From S5-A14a sp050908895 (GTDB lineage Bacteria; Bacillota; Clostridia; Peptostreptococcales; Anaerovoracaceae): a stretch of DNA of 64,000 bases. The notes below the pieces were generated by a model. That model had not been told where the DNA came from. It was given only the letters and a program-made list of their open reading frames with translations, and ran no database searches. The stretch covers positions 744,001 to 808,000 of the forward strand of contig CP171222.1 of NCBI GenBank assembly GCA_050908895.1. Reading direction: 5' to 3'. Both the position numbers and the translations under genes were made by a program. Of the stretch, positions 26,689-36,377 are shown piece after piece. How positions within the stretch are numbered: the stretch's first letter is position 1; every line of letters begins with the position of its first letter.

Positions 26689-27144
26689 ATGAAAATAATT
26701 TTATATACAATCGCAATGGCTATGGTGCCGGTAATAGAGTTAAGAGGTGCGATACCTTTTGGAACAGCAGGGGGATTGTCAATACATGAAGCTATGATTT
26801 ATGCTATAATCGGAAATTTAATTCCAATGCCTATCATATTGCTTTTTTTGAGAAAAGTCTTCCAATATATGCGCGCCACTAGTGGGAAATTAGAAAATAT
26901 TGTTGTTAGACTGGAAGAAAGAGCAAATTCAAAAAAACATATTATAGAAAAATATGAGTGGATAGGTCTTGTTCTGCTAGTAGCCATTCCTCTTCCCGGG
27001 ACAGGTGCCTGGACAGGTGCTTTGGTTGCAGTTGTTTTAGATATGAGGATGAGAAGAGCATTACCGGCTATAACCATAGGTGTTATTATTGCTGGACTTC
27101 TCGTATCTATATTTACATATGGTGGACTAAAAGTTATATTATAG
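26689..27144 (+). CDS. COG2426 small membrane protein (putative small multidrug export family)
   Basis: A 151-residue membrane protein with about four hydrophobic helices. VIELRGAIPFG at residues 15-25 and AIPLPGTGAWTGALVA near 105 are the paired conserved signatures of the COG2426 / Sm_multidrug_ex family. The family name implies export, but transport activity is poorly established. No strong ribosome site is visible before the ATG. It heads a likely operon with NfeD and an SPFH protein, suggesting a membrane-organisation context. Confidence 0.8.
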   Translation: MKIILYTIAMAMVPVIELRGAIPFGTAGGLSIHEAMIYAIIGNLIPMPIILLFLRKVFQYMRATSGKLENIVVRLEERANSKKHIIEKYEWIGLVLLVAIPLPGTGAWTGALVAVVLDMRMRRALPAITIGVIIAGLLVSIFTYGGLKVIL

Positions 27145-27172
27145 GAGATGTATAAAAGAAAGAAGGTCGATT

Positions 27173-27604
27173 ATGGGATTAGATATGTGGCATGTGTGGC
27201 TTATTGCATCAATTGTATTTTTTATAATTGAAGCCATAACTTTGGGTTTAACAACAATATGGTTCGGAGTAGGATCTATTTGTGCGATGGTGTCAGCACT
27301 ACTGGATTTGGGAATATATATACAGATAGGTGTGTTTTTGATTACAAGTATTTTATCATTAATGCTGACAAGAAAAATATTTGTCGATAGATTAAAAACG
27401 GGAACCGCGAAAACTAACTTGGATGCTATAATTGGTAAATCTGGAATTGTCGATGCAGATATAGCTCCTCTCAAACCCGGATTAGTGAAAATTTGGGGGC
27501 AGTCATGGACCGCAGCAACAAGATGTGATGATGTAATAGTTAAAGGTAGTAAGGTAAAAGTTATTGCTGTAGAAGGTGTAAAGATAATCGTTGAAAAGAT
27601 ATAG
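27173..27604 (+). CDS. NfeD-family membrane protein
   Basis: A 143-residue short NfeD: two or three membrane helices in the first 70 residues (HVWLIASIVFFIIEAITLGLT, then a second hydrophobic hairpin), followed by a soluble OB-fold domain (DAIIGKSGIVDADIAPLKPG through VEGVKIIVEKI). Short NfeD proteins pair with SPFH proteins, and the next gene encodes one. Together they are thought to organise membrane microdomains. GAAGG lies upstream of the ATG. Confidence 0.88.
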   Translation: MGLDMWHVWLIASIVFFIIEAITLGLTTIWFGVGSICAMVSALLDLGIYIQIGVFLITSILSLMLTRKIFVDRLKTGTAKTNLDAIIGKSGIVDADIAPLKPGLVKIWGQSWTAATRCDDVIVKGSKVKVIAVEGVKIIVEKI

Positions 27605-27674
27605 ATAATGGATTTTATTGTTATTATATGGACAATTAAAATAGATGATAACAAGATATTAAAAGGAGGAAGAA

Positions 27675-28577
27675 ATGGTAGGAAGTGTTTTTGGAAGTAT
27701 TTTGTTAATAATAATTATTATAATTTTAGCAGGACTTTTCGCTTTTAATGTTAGGATTGTTCCACAAGCACAGGCATATGTAATTGAGAGACTTGGTGCA
27801 TATAACGGGACTTGGGGGGTGGGTCTCCACTTTAAAATACCTTTTATTGATAAAGTAGCAAGAAAGGTTTCACTTAAAGAACGAGTTATTGATTTCCCAC
27901 CACAACCGGTAATTACAAAAGATAATGTAACTATGGAAATTGATACGGTAGTGTTTTTTCAGATAACAGATCCAAAGTTATTTACTTATGGATCGGAATC
28001 TCCAATGCAGGCAATAGAGAATTTAACGGCGACCACCCTCAGAAATATTATTGGAGAGTTGGAGTTAGATGAATCACTAACATCAAGAGAACATATAAAC
28101 ACAAAAATTAGAATTGTGTTAGATGAAGCAACTGATCCGTGGGGAATTAAAATAAATAGGGTAGAAGTTAAGAATATAACTCCGCCTAGAGATATACAGG
28201 TTGCTATGGAAAAACAAATGAGAGCTGAACGAGAACGAAGAGAAAGCATTTTGAAGGCAGAAGGGGAAAAGAAATCGGCAATACTTATTGCTGAAGGTAA
28301 TAAGGAAGCCTTAATTCTGCAAGCTGAGGCAAACAAGCAGTCTGCAATCAAAAATGCAGAAGGACAAGCTGAGGCTATTAGGATGGTACAGAAAGCTACT
28401 GCGGATGGAATTAAAATGCTGGTAGAATCAAATCCTAGTAAAGAGGTTATAGCCCTTAAGTCATTATCCTCCTTTGAGAAGGCGGCCAATGGACAAGCAA
28501 CGAAGATTATAATACCATCAGAGATTGCAAGTGTGGCAGGCCTTGCAACGAGTTTGAAAGAACTTGTAAAAGAATAG
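27675..28577 (+). CDS. SPFH/stomatin-like membrane protein (QmcA type)
   Basis: A 300-residue protein with an N-terminal membrane anchor (residues 5-24), an SPFH/band-7 domain (VPQAQAYVIERLGAY, PQPVITKDNVTMEID) and a long alanine/glutamate-rich coiled coil (AEGEKKSAILIAEGNKEALILQ) that supports oligomerisation. It is the usual partner of the adjacent NfeD protein in membrane microdomains. AAAGGAGG precedes the ATG. Last gene before a strong hairpin terminator. Confidence 0.93.
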   Translation: MVGSVFGSILLIIIIIILAGLFAFNVRIVPQAQAYVIERLGAYNGTWGVGLHFKIPFIDKVARKVSLKERVIDFPPQPVITKDNVTMEIDTVVFFQITDPKLFTYGSESPMQAIENLTATTLRNIIGELELDESLTSREHINTKIRIVLDEATDPWGIKINRVEVKNITPPRDIQVAMEKQMRAERERRESILKAEGEKKSAILIAEGNKEALILQAEANKQSAIKNAEGQAEAIRMVQKATADGIKMLVESNPSKEVIALKSLSSFEKAANGQATKIIIPSEIASVAGLATSLKELVKE

Positions 28578-28669
28578 TATAATGTGGAATGAATCATAAT
28601 AAAAACAGATGGAAGGTATACAATCAAAGAAAAGTGTAATCCAATCAAGTAAACATCACAAATAATATA

Positions 28670-28728
28670 AAAAGGTAGTGTGTCAAAAATGGGACTCTTC
28701 AACAGTTTATTTTGACACACTACCTTTT
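28670..28728. terminator. Long bidirectional terminator hairpin
   Basis: A perfect 19-base-pair inverted repeat (AAAAGGTAGTGTGTCAAAA and its complement) with a 21-base loop lies between convergent SPFH and serA genes. The A/T ends would give T-runs in both directions. The stem is unusually long for a terminator, so a small transposon-end remnant is also possible. Confidence 0.7.
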
Positions 28729-28761
28729 ACCTATAAATATTAAAAGGTTTTAAATGGTATA

Positions 28762-29907
28762 CTATAAATCTTGCATCACTCTAACTTTCAAAATACCTTC
28801 TGCATCCTTAATTTTAACGAAAGGTTCAGAGGAACTGATAAGTGCGTAACCGTACTCACCTTTAAGACCACCTGCTGCTCCGGTAATTACATTATTATCA
28901 CACATTCTTATGGCAAGATCTACCGGATTGTTAATACCTTTTGTCATAATTGCAACGCGGGCTTCATTATTTGATATCGGACCAAGGGTAGCATTTGGGA
29001 AATTGACGGAGTTAGTTATATTACCATTTTCAATGAAATCCATAAGTTCTTCCACGGCCATAGAAGCGCAGTTATCTTCAGCTTCAGTTGTTGAGGCTCC
29101 AAGATGGGGTACACAGAGTACACCTGGCTTACACATAATGCCCTCTGTTGGAAAATCAGTTACATATTGTTTAACTTTCCCACTGTTAATCGCATCAAGA
29201 AGATCCTCTTCATGTACTAAGCTATTTCGAGAAAAATTAATTAGCACAACATCATCCTTACAAATCGAAAAAACATGTTTATTGAATAATTCTTTGTTAC
29301 TAGGATTAGCAGGTATATGAACAGTTATGTAATCGCTTGCGGAGAGTAACTCCTCGATTGTATCGCAAATAGCAATACTAGGATTTAAAAGTTTAGCATA
29401 GTTCTCACTTAAATATGGGTCATAACCTGTAACATGCATCCCTAAATCATATGCTACATTCGCAATTTTGATACCTATTGCTCCAAGGCCTATTACACCT
29501 AATTTTTTCCCCGCAATTTCTGTGCCTGAGAACTGACTTTTACCTTGTTCAACTTTTGTGGCAATATCATCAGATAAAGAACACGCCCAGTTAATGGATT
29601 CATATAAATTTCTAGCACTCATAATCATACTTGCAATTACAAGTTCTTTTACAGAGTTGGAATTAGCACCAGGTGTATTGAATACAGCAATTCCATTATC
29701 TGCACAATATTGCAATGGAATGTTATTTACTCCGGCTCCGGCTCTTGCTATAGCAAGTAATGATGAACCAATTTTAAAAGAATGCATATCCTGACTTCTA
29801 ACAATAATGCCGTTTGCGTTAGCTGGATTATCAATTAGTTCATATAAATTATTTAAACGATTTAATCCAACTTGAGAAATTTTATTAAGGGTAGCAATTT
29901 TATACAT
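28762..29907 (-). CDS. serA: D-3-phosphoglycerate dehydrogenase
   Basis: First enzyme of serine biosynthesis, oxidising 3-phosphoglycerate with NAD+. ARAGAGVNNIP, the Rossmann motif LGVIGLGAIGIKIANVAYDLGM and the catalytic-region VPHLGASTTEAE support a D-2-hydroxyacid dehydrogenase of the SerA group. The last 70 residues form a small extra domain (ARVAIMTKGI onward) in the position where ACT-like domains occur. AAGGAG precedes the ATG. It is divergent from serC, whose product acts next in the pathway, which makes the SerA assignment stronger. Confidence 0.9.
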   Translation of the reverse strand: MYKIATLNKISQVGLNRLNNLYELIDNPANANGIIVRSQDMHSFKIGSSLLAIARAGAGVNNIPLQYCADNGIAVFNTPGANSNSVKELVIASMIMSARNLYESINWACSLSDDIATKVEQGKSQFSGTEIAGKKLGVIGLGAIGIKIANVAYDLGMHVTGYDPYLSENYAKLLNPSIAICDTIEELLSASDYITVHIPANPSNKELFNKHVFSICKDDVVLINFSRNSLVHEEDLLDAINSGKVKQYVTDFPTEGIMCKPGVLCVPHLGASTTEAEDNCASMAVEELMDFIENGNITNSVNFPNATLGPISNNEARVAIMTKGINNPVDLAIRMCDNNVITGAAGGLKGEYGYALISSSEPFVKIKDAEGILKVRVMQDL

Positions 29908-30021
29908 ATCATATCTCCTTACTATTATAAAAAATATTATTTTATATAAATCAATATACGGGTAAATTTACAAAAATACTCGAACGATTTAAAGCATTAA
30001 AAATTATATCATGTAATTTGA

Positions 30022-30049
30022 TTGACATCAATACAAAATGTGGTATAAT
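30022..30049 (+). promoter_or_regulatory. Promoter of serC-apgM
   Basis: TTGACA, 16 bases, TATAAT. The leader of about 115 bases before serC shows no recognisable riboswitch. Confidence 0.8.
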
Positions 30050-30172
30050 CAAACAGAAATCGCTAGTGATATTTGTAGATAATAACAATTAAGCCAAAAC
30101 AGATAATATTTTGGGAAATAAATATCCATAAGAAATATAATATAATAATTAAAAATAAGGTGAGGTGAAATC

Positions 30173-31261
30173 ATGACAACAAGCAGAGTATACAATTTTT
30201 CAGCAGGACCATCAATGTTACCCATTGAGGTAATTGAAAAAATGGCTAATGAATTGCCTAATTACCAAAATTCAGGTCAATCTGTTATGGAAATGAGTCA
30301 TAGATCTCAAGAATTTGGTATTATAATCAAAGAGGCAGAATATAATTTGAGAAAATTGCTTAATGTTCCGGATAACTACAAAATACTTTTTTTACAAGGT
30401 GGAGCTACATTACAATTTTCAATGGTTCCTCTGAATTTTATGAGCAAATATCACAAATCAGATTATATAATAACAGGTTCGTGGGCAAAAAAAGCTTATA
30501 CAGAAGCGACAAAATATGGAGATGCAAAGATTATTGCGTCTTCTGAAGATGAAAATTTTTCATACATACCGCAAATTACAAAAAAAGACATTAGATGTGA
30601 CGCGGACTATGTTTATATCTGCTATAATAATACAATATACGGGACACATTTCCCGTACATACCGGATACGGGAGATATTCCACTTGTTGCAGACATGAGC
30701 TCATGCATTTTGTCTGAAGAAATTGATGTATCAAAATTTGCGGTAATTTTTGCAGGAGCACAGAAAAATGTAGGTCCAGCAGGCATGACCATTGCAATTA
30801 TTAGGGAAGATATGCTTGATAAAGCACATCCTATGACACCGGAATATTTGAATTACAAGATACACGCGGAGAAAGACTCTCTGTACAACACTCCACCATG
30901 CTTTGCAATATATGCTGCAGGAGAAGTATTCAAATATCTCCTAAAAAGTGGTGGTGTAAAACAGATGGAAAAAATTAATAAAGAGAAAGCCGGTAAACTA
31001 TATAATTTTATAGACAATAGTAAATTATTTAAATGCCCGGTTAGAAAAGAAGATCGATCTCTTATGAATGTAGTTATGGTTACAGGCAATCCGGAGTTAG
31101 ATAAGTCTTTCGTTGAAAAAGCCAAGTTAAGTTCACTTATCAATTTAAAGGGCCATAGATCGATAGGTGGACTAAGAGCTAGTATTTATAATGCAATGCC
31201 TGAAGAAGGGGTAGATCAACTTATTAGCTTTATGAAAAATTTTGAAGAGGAAAACAATTAA
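30173..31261 (+). CDS. serC: Phosphoserine aminotransferase
   Basis: PLP enzyme making phosphoserine from 3-phosphohydroxypyruvate and glutamate. YNFSAGPSMLPIEVIEK is the family N-terminus, LQGGATLQFSMVPLN binds PLP phosphate, and VIFAGAQKNVGPAGM carries the Schiff-base lysine. Length of 362 residues is standard. AGGTGAGGTG lies upstream of the ATG. It faces serA across a shared intergenic region and is followed by a phosphoglycerate mutase gene, linking it to the 3-phosphoglycerate pool. Confidence 0.96.
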   Translation: MTTSRVYNFSAGPSMLPIEVIEKMANELPNYQNSGQSVMEMSHRSQEFGIIIKEAEYNLRKLLNVPDNYKILFLQGGATLQFSMVPLNFMSKYHKSDYIITGSWAKKAYTEATKYGDAKIIASSEDENFSYIPQITKKDIRCDADYVYICYNNTIYGTHFPYIPDTGDIPLVADMSSCILSEEIDVSKFAVIFAGAQKNVGPAGMTIAIIREDMLDKAHPMTPEYLNYKIHAEKDSLYNTPPCFAIYAAGEVFKYLLKSGGVKQMEKINKEKAGKLYNFIDNSKLFKCPVRKEDRSLMNVVMVTGNPELDKSFVEKAKLSSLINLKGHRSIGGLRASIYNAMPEEGVDQLISFMKNFEEENN

Positions 31262-31262
31262 A

Positions 31263-32543
31263 ATGAAATATTTTATTTTGGTTACAGACGGAGCGGGAGA
31301 TTACCCTTTGGTGGACAGAGGAAACAAAACACCTCTCCAGCTTGCTAAAGTTCCGGTTGTAAGTGATTTGGCTCATAATAGCATTGTTGGTAGATGCAAA
31401 ACTATTCCTGACGGAAAAGAAGCGGGTAGCGATGTGGGACATCTATCACTTCTAGGTTATTCACCATTGAAATTTCATACAGGTAGAGCACCTCTAGAAG
31501 CAGCTAGTATGGGGATTGAGCTGGGCGATAATGATTTAATTTTTAGAGGCAATCTTACAACGATACAATCTGACTCCAGTTTTTCTGATTTTGGAGAAAT
31601 GCAGATGATTGACCATAGCAGTGGGGAGATATCAACTATAGAAGGGAAAATCCTTTACGATGATTTAGCAAAACATTTAGCGAAGAAAAATATTTTGCCA
31701 TCAATGTACATGCAACATGGAGTTGGATATAGGGGTGCTTTTCTTCTTAGAAGCTGTGATTCCAAAATTAATTTTAATATAGTGGGAGCCGAACCTCCAC
31801 ATAATATCGTCGATAAAAAGATTAAAAATTATCTTCCGGGATTCAAATTAAATAAAACTAACTCAGAATCTGATATTTATCTTTGTAAAAAATTAGCTGA
31901 AGTTATGGCTGAAAGTTATGGATTCCTTAAAAATCATCCTGTAAACCTAGAGCGAGAGAAACGAGGAGATAAACCAGCCAACTGTCTCTGGTTATGGGGG
32001 GCTGGAATGAGGCCTGCACTTATTCCTTATGGCAATGGAAGAAAAATTAGAAGTGCAGTGATAAGTGCTGTGGATTTGATACGAGGAATTGGTATACTCT
32101 CAGAGATGGATGTGATAGATGTCCCTGGAATTACAGGGACAAAGGATACCGACTTTGATGCTAAGGGAATTTTTGCAATTAAAGCCTTTGAGGATGGACA
32201 TGATTTGGTCTTTGTTCATGTAGAAGCACCTGATGAATGCGGACATCAAGGTGATATAGACGGTAAAATATATTCCTTGGAGAAAATTGATGAAAAAATT
32301 CTGAAACCTGTAGTAGAATACTTGAAAAATTCCGAAGAAAGATATAAAATTTTAGTAATGCCAGATCATTATACACCGATTGAACTTAGGACTCATACTG
32401 CGGATTCGGTACCTTTTTTGATTTATGATAGTGCAAATGAAAATGGCTATGACGAGGAAAGATTTTATACGGAAGATTCAGCAGAAAAAGGCCCACTAAT
32501 CTCAGAAGGATGGAAGATTGCGGAGGTTTTTTTAAGGGAGTAA
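31263..32543 (+). CDS. apgM: 2,3-bisphosphoglycerate-independent phosphoglycerate mutase, archaeal type
   Basis: Interconverts 3- and 2-phosphoglycerate; alkaline-phosphatase superfamily. MKYFILVTDGAGDYP holds a metal-binding aspartate, GSDVGHLSLLGY the nucleophilic serine region, and MPDHYTPIELRTHTADSVPF the C-terminal metal ligands. I chose ATG 31263, the family N-terminus, with GAAGAGG about 12 bases upstream; a TTG at 31242 lies inside serC. Placement with serC suggests a role in supplying or balancing serine precursors. Confidence 0.92.
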   Translation: MKYFILVTDGAGDYPLVDRGNKTPLQLAKVPVVSDLAHNSIVGRCKTIPDGKEAGSDVGHLSLLGYSPLKFHTGRAPLEAASMGIELGDNDLIFRGNLTTIQSDSSFSDFGEMQMIDHSSGEISTIEGKILYDDLAKHLAKKNILPSMYMQHGVGYRGAFLLRSCDSKINFNIVGAEPPHNIVDKKIKNYLPGFKLNKTNSESDIYLCKKLAEVMAESYGFLKNHPVNLEREKRGDKPANCLWLWGAGMRPALIPYGNGRKIRSAVISAVDLIRGIGILSEMDVIDVPGITGTKDTDFDAKGIFAIKAFEDGHDLVFVHVEAPDECGHQGDIDGKIYSLEKIDEKILKPVVEYLKNSEERYKILVMPDHYTPIELRTHTADSVPFLIYDSANENGYDEERFYTEDSAEKGPLISEGWKIAEVFLRE

Positions 32544-32549
32544 GACTAT

Positions 32550-34028
32550 ATGAATAGAATTACAGCTGTTATTAATAAAAAATATAGGGTCATAAGTATT
32601 GTGACCCTTATTTTAGTTTTTTTTGTAGGAAGTATTATATGCCATTATACAGTAGATTCTGCAATCAGAATTGGAAATGATAGGCTGCTTAATTTCTTTT
32701 GCTCAAATATTATATATGCCTCAGATGGTGGTACGGATAAAATAGTTGCTAAAATTACTAAGAAAAAGGCAAATCAAAAGACAAATAAAACTAAGCAAAT
32801 AAGTAAACCAAGTATTTCATCTGACTCAGCAGTTGTTTATTGTGAAAATACCGGAGAAGTACTTTTTGATAATAAATCAAGGAGCAGAGTTGCTCCTCTT
32901 TCTACGACCAAGATAGTAACGGCAATTTTGGCTATTCAGAATCTTCAATTGAGCAAGGAAATAGAAATTTCTTCTGCAGCAGCTTCAATGGGAGGAACAA
33001 TGGCCCTAAAGGCAGGCGAAAAAATAACCGTAGAGAATCTCCTTTATGGTATGCTTATGACAAATAGTGATGATGCGGCCTATGCTTTAGGTGAAACAGT
33101 ATCGGAAGATATGAGCAGGTTTGTCGATATGATGAATCAAATGGTAAAAAATATGGGATGCAAAGATACCCAATTTGTAAACCCAACAGGTGTTGAAGAT
33201 AGTAATAATTATACGACAGCCAGCGATATGATGATGATAATGAAGGTTGCATCTTCAAATGAGGTGTTTGCAAAGATTTCGTCAACTGATGCTAAAGAAA
33301 TTAAGGGAACTAATTTAAGTGGACCAAGAACTTTAAACAATGTGTGGCCGGGGATAACAAAAGATAAGAGTATTGTTGCCGTACATAAGGGGGACAGTTC
33401 TTCCGGGAAAGATTTATCTATGGTTTTATCTTATAATTATAAAGGTCTTCGCTTTGTTGTATCGGTTATGAAATCGCCGGATGCATCTTCAAGAGAAAAA
33501 GATGCTGAAATGCTGATTAATTATGCCATAAATTCAGTACGCGGTATCAAAGTTATTTCAAAGGGTGAAGAACTAGATAAAGCGTCAGTTAAAGGGGGAG
33601 CAAAGACAAGAGTTCCAGCTTATGCTTCAGATGATGGATACGCATATCTACCAAAAGAAGGGTCAAAAGAACTCATAAGTGGAGAAGTTACTATGAGAGA
33701 AGACCTGAAGGCACCATTAAAAAAAGGGACCCAGGTTGGAGTGTATACAGTATATGTTGCTGATGATCCTGTGAATAAGATTCCTCTTGTAATAAAAGAA
33801 GATGTTGCAAAGGGCTGGTTTCCATCTAAAATTGGCATATCAAATCTAGCAACTATACTCATTATTGCTGGGTTTTTCACTATATTTGCTCTATGTGTGC
33901 TTATAAAAATTAAAATAATGCAACATAGAAGACGGGCAGCTAGAAAAAGACGTCAGTTAATTTATCAGCAAGCAATGAAAGAGTTAGAGATAGAGGCTGA
34001 TAGAAGACGAAGAGGCTGGAATTTATGA
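32550..34028 (+). CDS. DacF-like D-alanyl-D-alanine carboxypeptidase (penicillin-binding protein), altered motifs
   Basis: A 492-residue membrane-bound peptidase S11 protein. A membrane segment or signal is at residues 13-37, the S11 domain at about 95-330, a small beta domain after that, and a second membrane helix near 435 with a basic cytosolic tail. The catalytic S-x-x-K is present (LSTTKIVTAILA). The SxN motif reads SDD (TNSDDAAYALGE) and the usual KTG region reads HKGDSSSGKD. Transpeptidase-like activity may therefore be reduced or altered. It is coupled to uvrC by a four-base overlap. Confidence 0.82.
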   Translation: MNRITAVINKKYRVISIVTLILVFFVGSIICHYTVDSAIRIGNDRLLNFFCSNIIYASDGGTDKIVAKITKKKANQKTNKTKQISKPSISSDSAVVYCENTGEVLFDNKSRSRVAPLSTTKIVTAILAIQNLQLSKEIEISSAAASMGGTMALKAGEKITVENLLYGMLMTNSDDAAYALGETVSEDMSRFVDMMNQMVKNMGCKDTQFVNPTGVEDSNNYTTASDMMMIMKVASSNEVFAKISSTDAKEIKGTNLSGPRTLNNVWPGITKDKSIVAVHKGDSSSGKDLSMVLSYNYKGLRFVVSVMKSPDASSREKDAEMLINYAINSVRGIKVISKGEELDKASVKGGAKTRVPAYASDDGYAYLPKEGSKELISGEVTMREDLKAPLKKGTQVGVYTVYVADDPVNKIPLVIKEDVAKGWFPSKIGISNLATILIIAGFFTIFALCVLIKIKIMQHRRRAARKRRQLIYQQAMKELEIEADRRRRGWNL

Positions 34029-35884
34029 CAAATAGGATTAAGGAAAATTTAAACAGACTCCCGGATCTTCCGGGAGTTTATCTACATAAAGATAAGTTGG
34101 GACAGGTAATTTATGTAGGTAAGGCAATTTCGTTAAAGAATAGGGTTAGACAGTACTTCCAGAATTCTGCATCAAAAAATGCAAAAACCAAGGCATTAGT
34201 AAGCAATATATACGACTTTGAATGGATTACCTGTAGTAGTGAGATGGAAGCATTAGTTTTAGAGAATAATCTAATCAAGCGATATATGCCAAAGTATAAC
34301 GTGTTGCTTAGAGATGACAAAACCTATCCATATATAGTTGTAACAACTTCTGATGATTATCCAAGAGTTATAAAAACTCGAGTTATAAAAAATGACGGTA
34401 ATAAGTATTTTGGACCTTATACAGATGTTGGAGCAGTAAATAGAATGGTGGAATTTTTAAATCAAGCATTTCAGCTGAAACGCTGCAATTTGAATACCTT
34501 TCCCAAAGGTTTTCGACCTTGCCTTAACTATCATATAGGCGTATGCCCGGGAGTATGCCTAGGAAATGTGGATGTGACTAAATATCGGGAAAAAATAGAC
34601 GGAATCCTTGAGTTTCTCAAAGGAAAATCTTCAGTATTACGCAAATCTTTGGAAAATAAGATGAGAGATGCCTCAGAAAAATTGGCTTTCGAAGAGGCAG
34701 CACAGATTAGAGATTTGATAAAAGATATGGAGTCATTACATCAAATACAGAGAGTCACTATGATTAAAGATGAGGACCTCGACATGGTTTTGCCATTAGT
34801 CACAAAAAATAAATTCTTTGTGGTTTTATTTCCGGTCAGAAATGGCAAATTAAGCGGTAGAGAAACCCACGAACTTCAGGCAAATGATGGAGACACAAGG
34901 GAAGAACTTGTTTCAGGATTTCTCAAACAGTACTATAGTCAGTGGGCAGAAGTACCAAGAGAAATTTTAATTGAAAAACCTATATCAGAAAAAGAAATAA
35001 TACAGGAATTTCTATCAAGAGACGATAAACATGTGAGGATATTTGTACCTCAAAGAGGTGTAAAAAAAAGACTTTTAGACATGGCTAGAAGAGACAGAGA
35101 TCAGCTAATGAAGACTATTAACTTGAAAGATAAAAGCAGCAGGGAAAAGTCTGATAACCTGCAATCTATTATGAAAACAGTTCTTCAGAAAGCTAAAGGC
35201 AAAGACACTGATAAGCAGAAAACAAGTGCTCATGAGGGATATAGAGTTGAGGCCTATGATATTTCCAACACAAATGGAGTGGATACTGTCGGAGCCATGG
35301 TGGTTTTTTCAGGATTATATCCGGTAAAAAAAGATTATAGAAGATTTAAAATCAGAACAGCTAACGCTCATGATGACTATGGAAGTTTACAAGAAGTTAT
35401 TTATCGCAGATTTAAACGAGCTCAGTCAGGAGATAAAGGCTTTGTTAAAATGCCGGATATCATTTTTATGGATGGCGGCACAGGACAGGTTTCTGCTGCG
35501 AAATCAGTTCTAGAAGCAATGGGTATAGATATTCCGATAGTTGGTTTAGCAAAGGATGACAGTCATAGAACTAGAGCAATGGTATTTGAAAATGGCGAAG
35601 AAATATCTCTTGAGCAGTATCCTATTTTGTTTAGATATTGCGGTAGAATCCAAGAAGAGGTTCATAGATTTGCCATTGAGTATCATAGAAAACTAAGAGG
35701 GAAAAATTCAATTGGATCAGTATTAGACAATATTGAAGGAATCGGTCAGATAAAGCGAAATGCTTTGTTGGGATATTTTAAATCTATAGATGAGATAAAA
35801 AAAGCCAGTGAAGAAGAACTGCTAAAAGTAAAGGGTATAACTGAGAAGAATGCCAGGGCAATAGTAGATTTTTTCACTAAATAG
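34025..35884 (+). CDS. uvrC: UvrABC nuclease subunit C
   Basis: The dual-incision nuclease of nucleotide excision repair. An N-terminal GIY-YIG domain (LPGVYLHKD, VIYVGKAISLKNRVRQYF) makes the 3' cut; a UVR motif lies near residue 205 (ASEKLAFEEAAQIRDLI); an RNase H-like domain (VEAYDISNTNGVDTVGAMVVF, DIIFMDGGTGQV) makes the 5' cut; two C-terminal helix-hairpin-helix motifs end the protein. Length of 619 residues is normal. Starts within the stop of the preceding gene. Confidence 0.96.
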   Translation: MTNRIKENLNRLPDLPGVYLHKDKLGQVIYVGKAISLKNRVRQYFQNSASKNAKTKALVSNIYDFEWITCSSEMEALVLENNLIKRYMPKYNVLLRDDKTYPYIVVTTSDDYPRVIKTRVIKNDGNKYFGPYTDVGAVNRMVEFLNQAFQLKRCNLNTFPKGFRPCLNYHIGVCPGVCLGNVDVTKYREKIDGILEFLKGKSSVLRKSLENKMRDASEKLAFEEAAQIRDLIKDMESLHQIQRVTMIKDEDLDMVLPLVTKNKFFVVLFPVRNGKLSGRETHELQANDGDTREELVSGFLKQYYSQWAEVPREILIEKPISEKEIIQEFLSRDDKHVRIFVPQRGVKKRLLDMARRDRDQLMKTINLKDKSSREKSDNLQSIMKTVLQKAKGKDTDKQKTSAHEGYRVEAYDISNTNGVDTVGAMVVFSGLYPVKKDYRRFKIRTANAHDDYGSLQEVIYRRFKRAQSGDKGFVKMPDIIFMDGGTGQVSAAKSVLEAMGIDIPIVGLAKDDSHRTRAMVFENGEEISLEQYPILFRYCGRIQEEVHRFAIEYHRKLRGKNSIGSVLDNIEGIGQIKRNALLGYFKSIDEIKKASEEELLKVKGITEKNARAIVDFFTK

Positions 35885-35947
35885 GATAATCGCTATCGAA
35901 GGGAAGGAATTTTATGTAGAAAGAGAAAAATACTGATTTTATAACCA

Positions 35948-35976
35948 TTGAAAAAAACATGTAAACATGTTATAGT
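35948..35976 (+). promoter_or_regulatory. Promoter with palindromic operator upstream of DUF1292 gene
   Basis: TTGAAA and TATAGT with a 17-base spacer. The spacer is nearly filled by the palindrome AACATGTAAACATGTT (35956-35971), a likely repressor site. Confidence 0.6.
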
Positions 35977-36033
35977 TAGATTATCCAAAGAGGGTTTAAA
36001 GTTAAACCGCTTAAAGATATGGAGGAAATTTAA

Positions 36034-36330
36034 ATGAGCGAAAAAGAAATGCTAAATGAAGAAGAAATCCTTACTTTAGAGTTTGATGATGGTTCCGTTG
36101 AGTGCGAGATGATGGGAATTTTTGAGCACGACGGTAAGGAGTATATGGCTCTAATTCCCCTGGATGACACTGATGATATTTATATTTATGGATACAAAGA
36201 AGTGTCTAGCGATGAAGATGGGGTTGAATTTGAACTAATAGATATCGAAGATGATAAATTGTTTGATGAAGTTGTTAAAACTTTTGACAGCATCATGGCT
36301 GAAGAAGAAGAGGCAGAAGTACTCAACTAA
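36034..36330 (+). CDS. DUF1292 family protein
   Basis: A very acidic 98-residue cytosolic protein. ILTLEFDDGSVECEMMGIFEHDGKEYMALIPL is the conserved DUF1292 core, common in Bacillota near yrvD/ruvX or stand-alone. GGAGG precedes the ATG. It has its own promoter and a strong terminator. Function unknown; the acidity and small size are typical of the family. Confidence 0.88.
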   Translation: MSEKEMLNEEEILTLEFDDGSVECEMMGIFEHDGKEYMALIPLDDTDDIYIYGYKEVSSDEDGVEFELIDIEDDKLFDEVVKTFDSIMAEEEEAEVLN

Positions 36331-36352
36331 TTCAAAATCCAATCATGGGATC

Positions 36353-36377
36353 AAGCGCCGGACTTCTGGCGCTTTTT
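36353..36377 (+). terminator. Terminator after DUF1292 gene
   Basis: Stem AAGCGCC / GGCGCTT with a short loop, followed by TTTTT. Confidence 0.9.
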
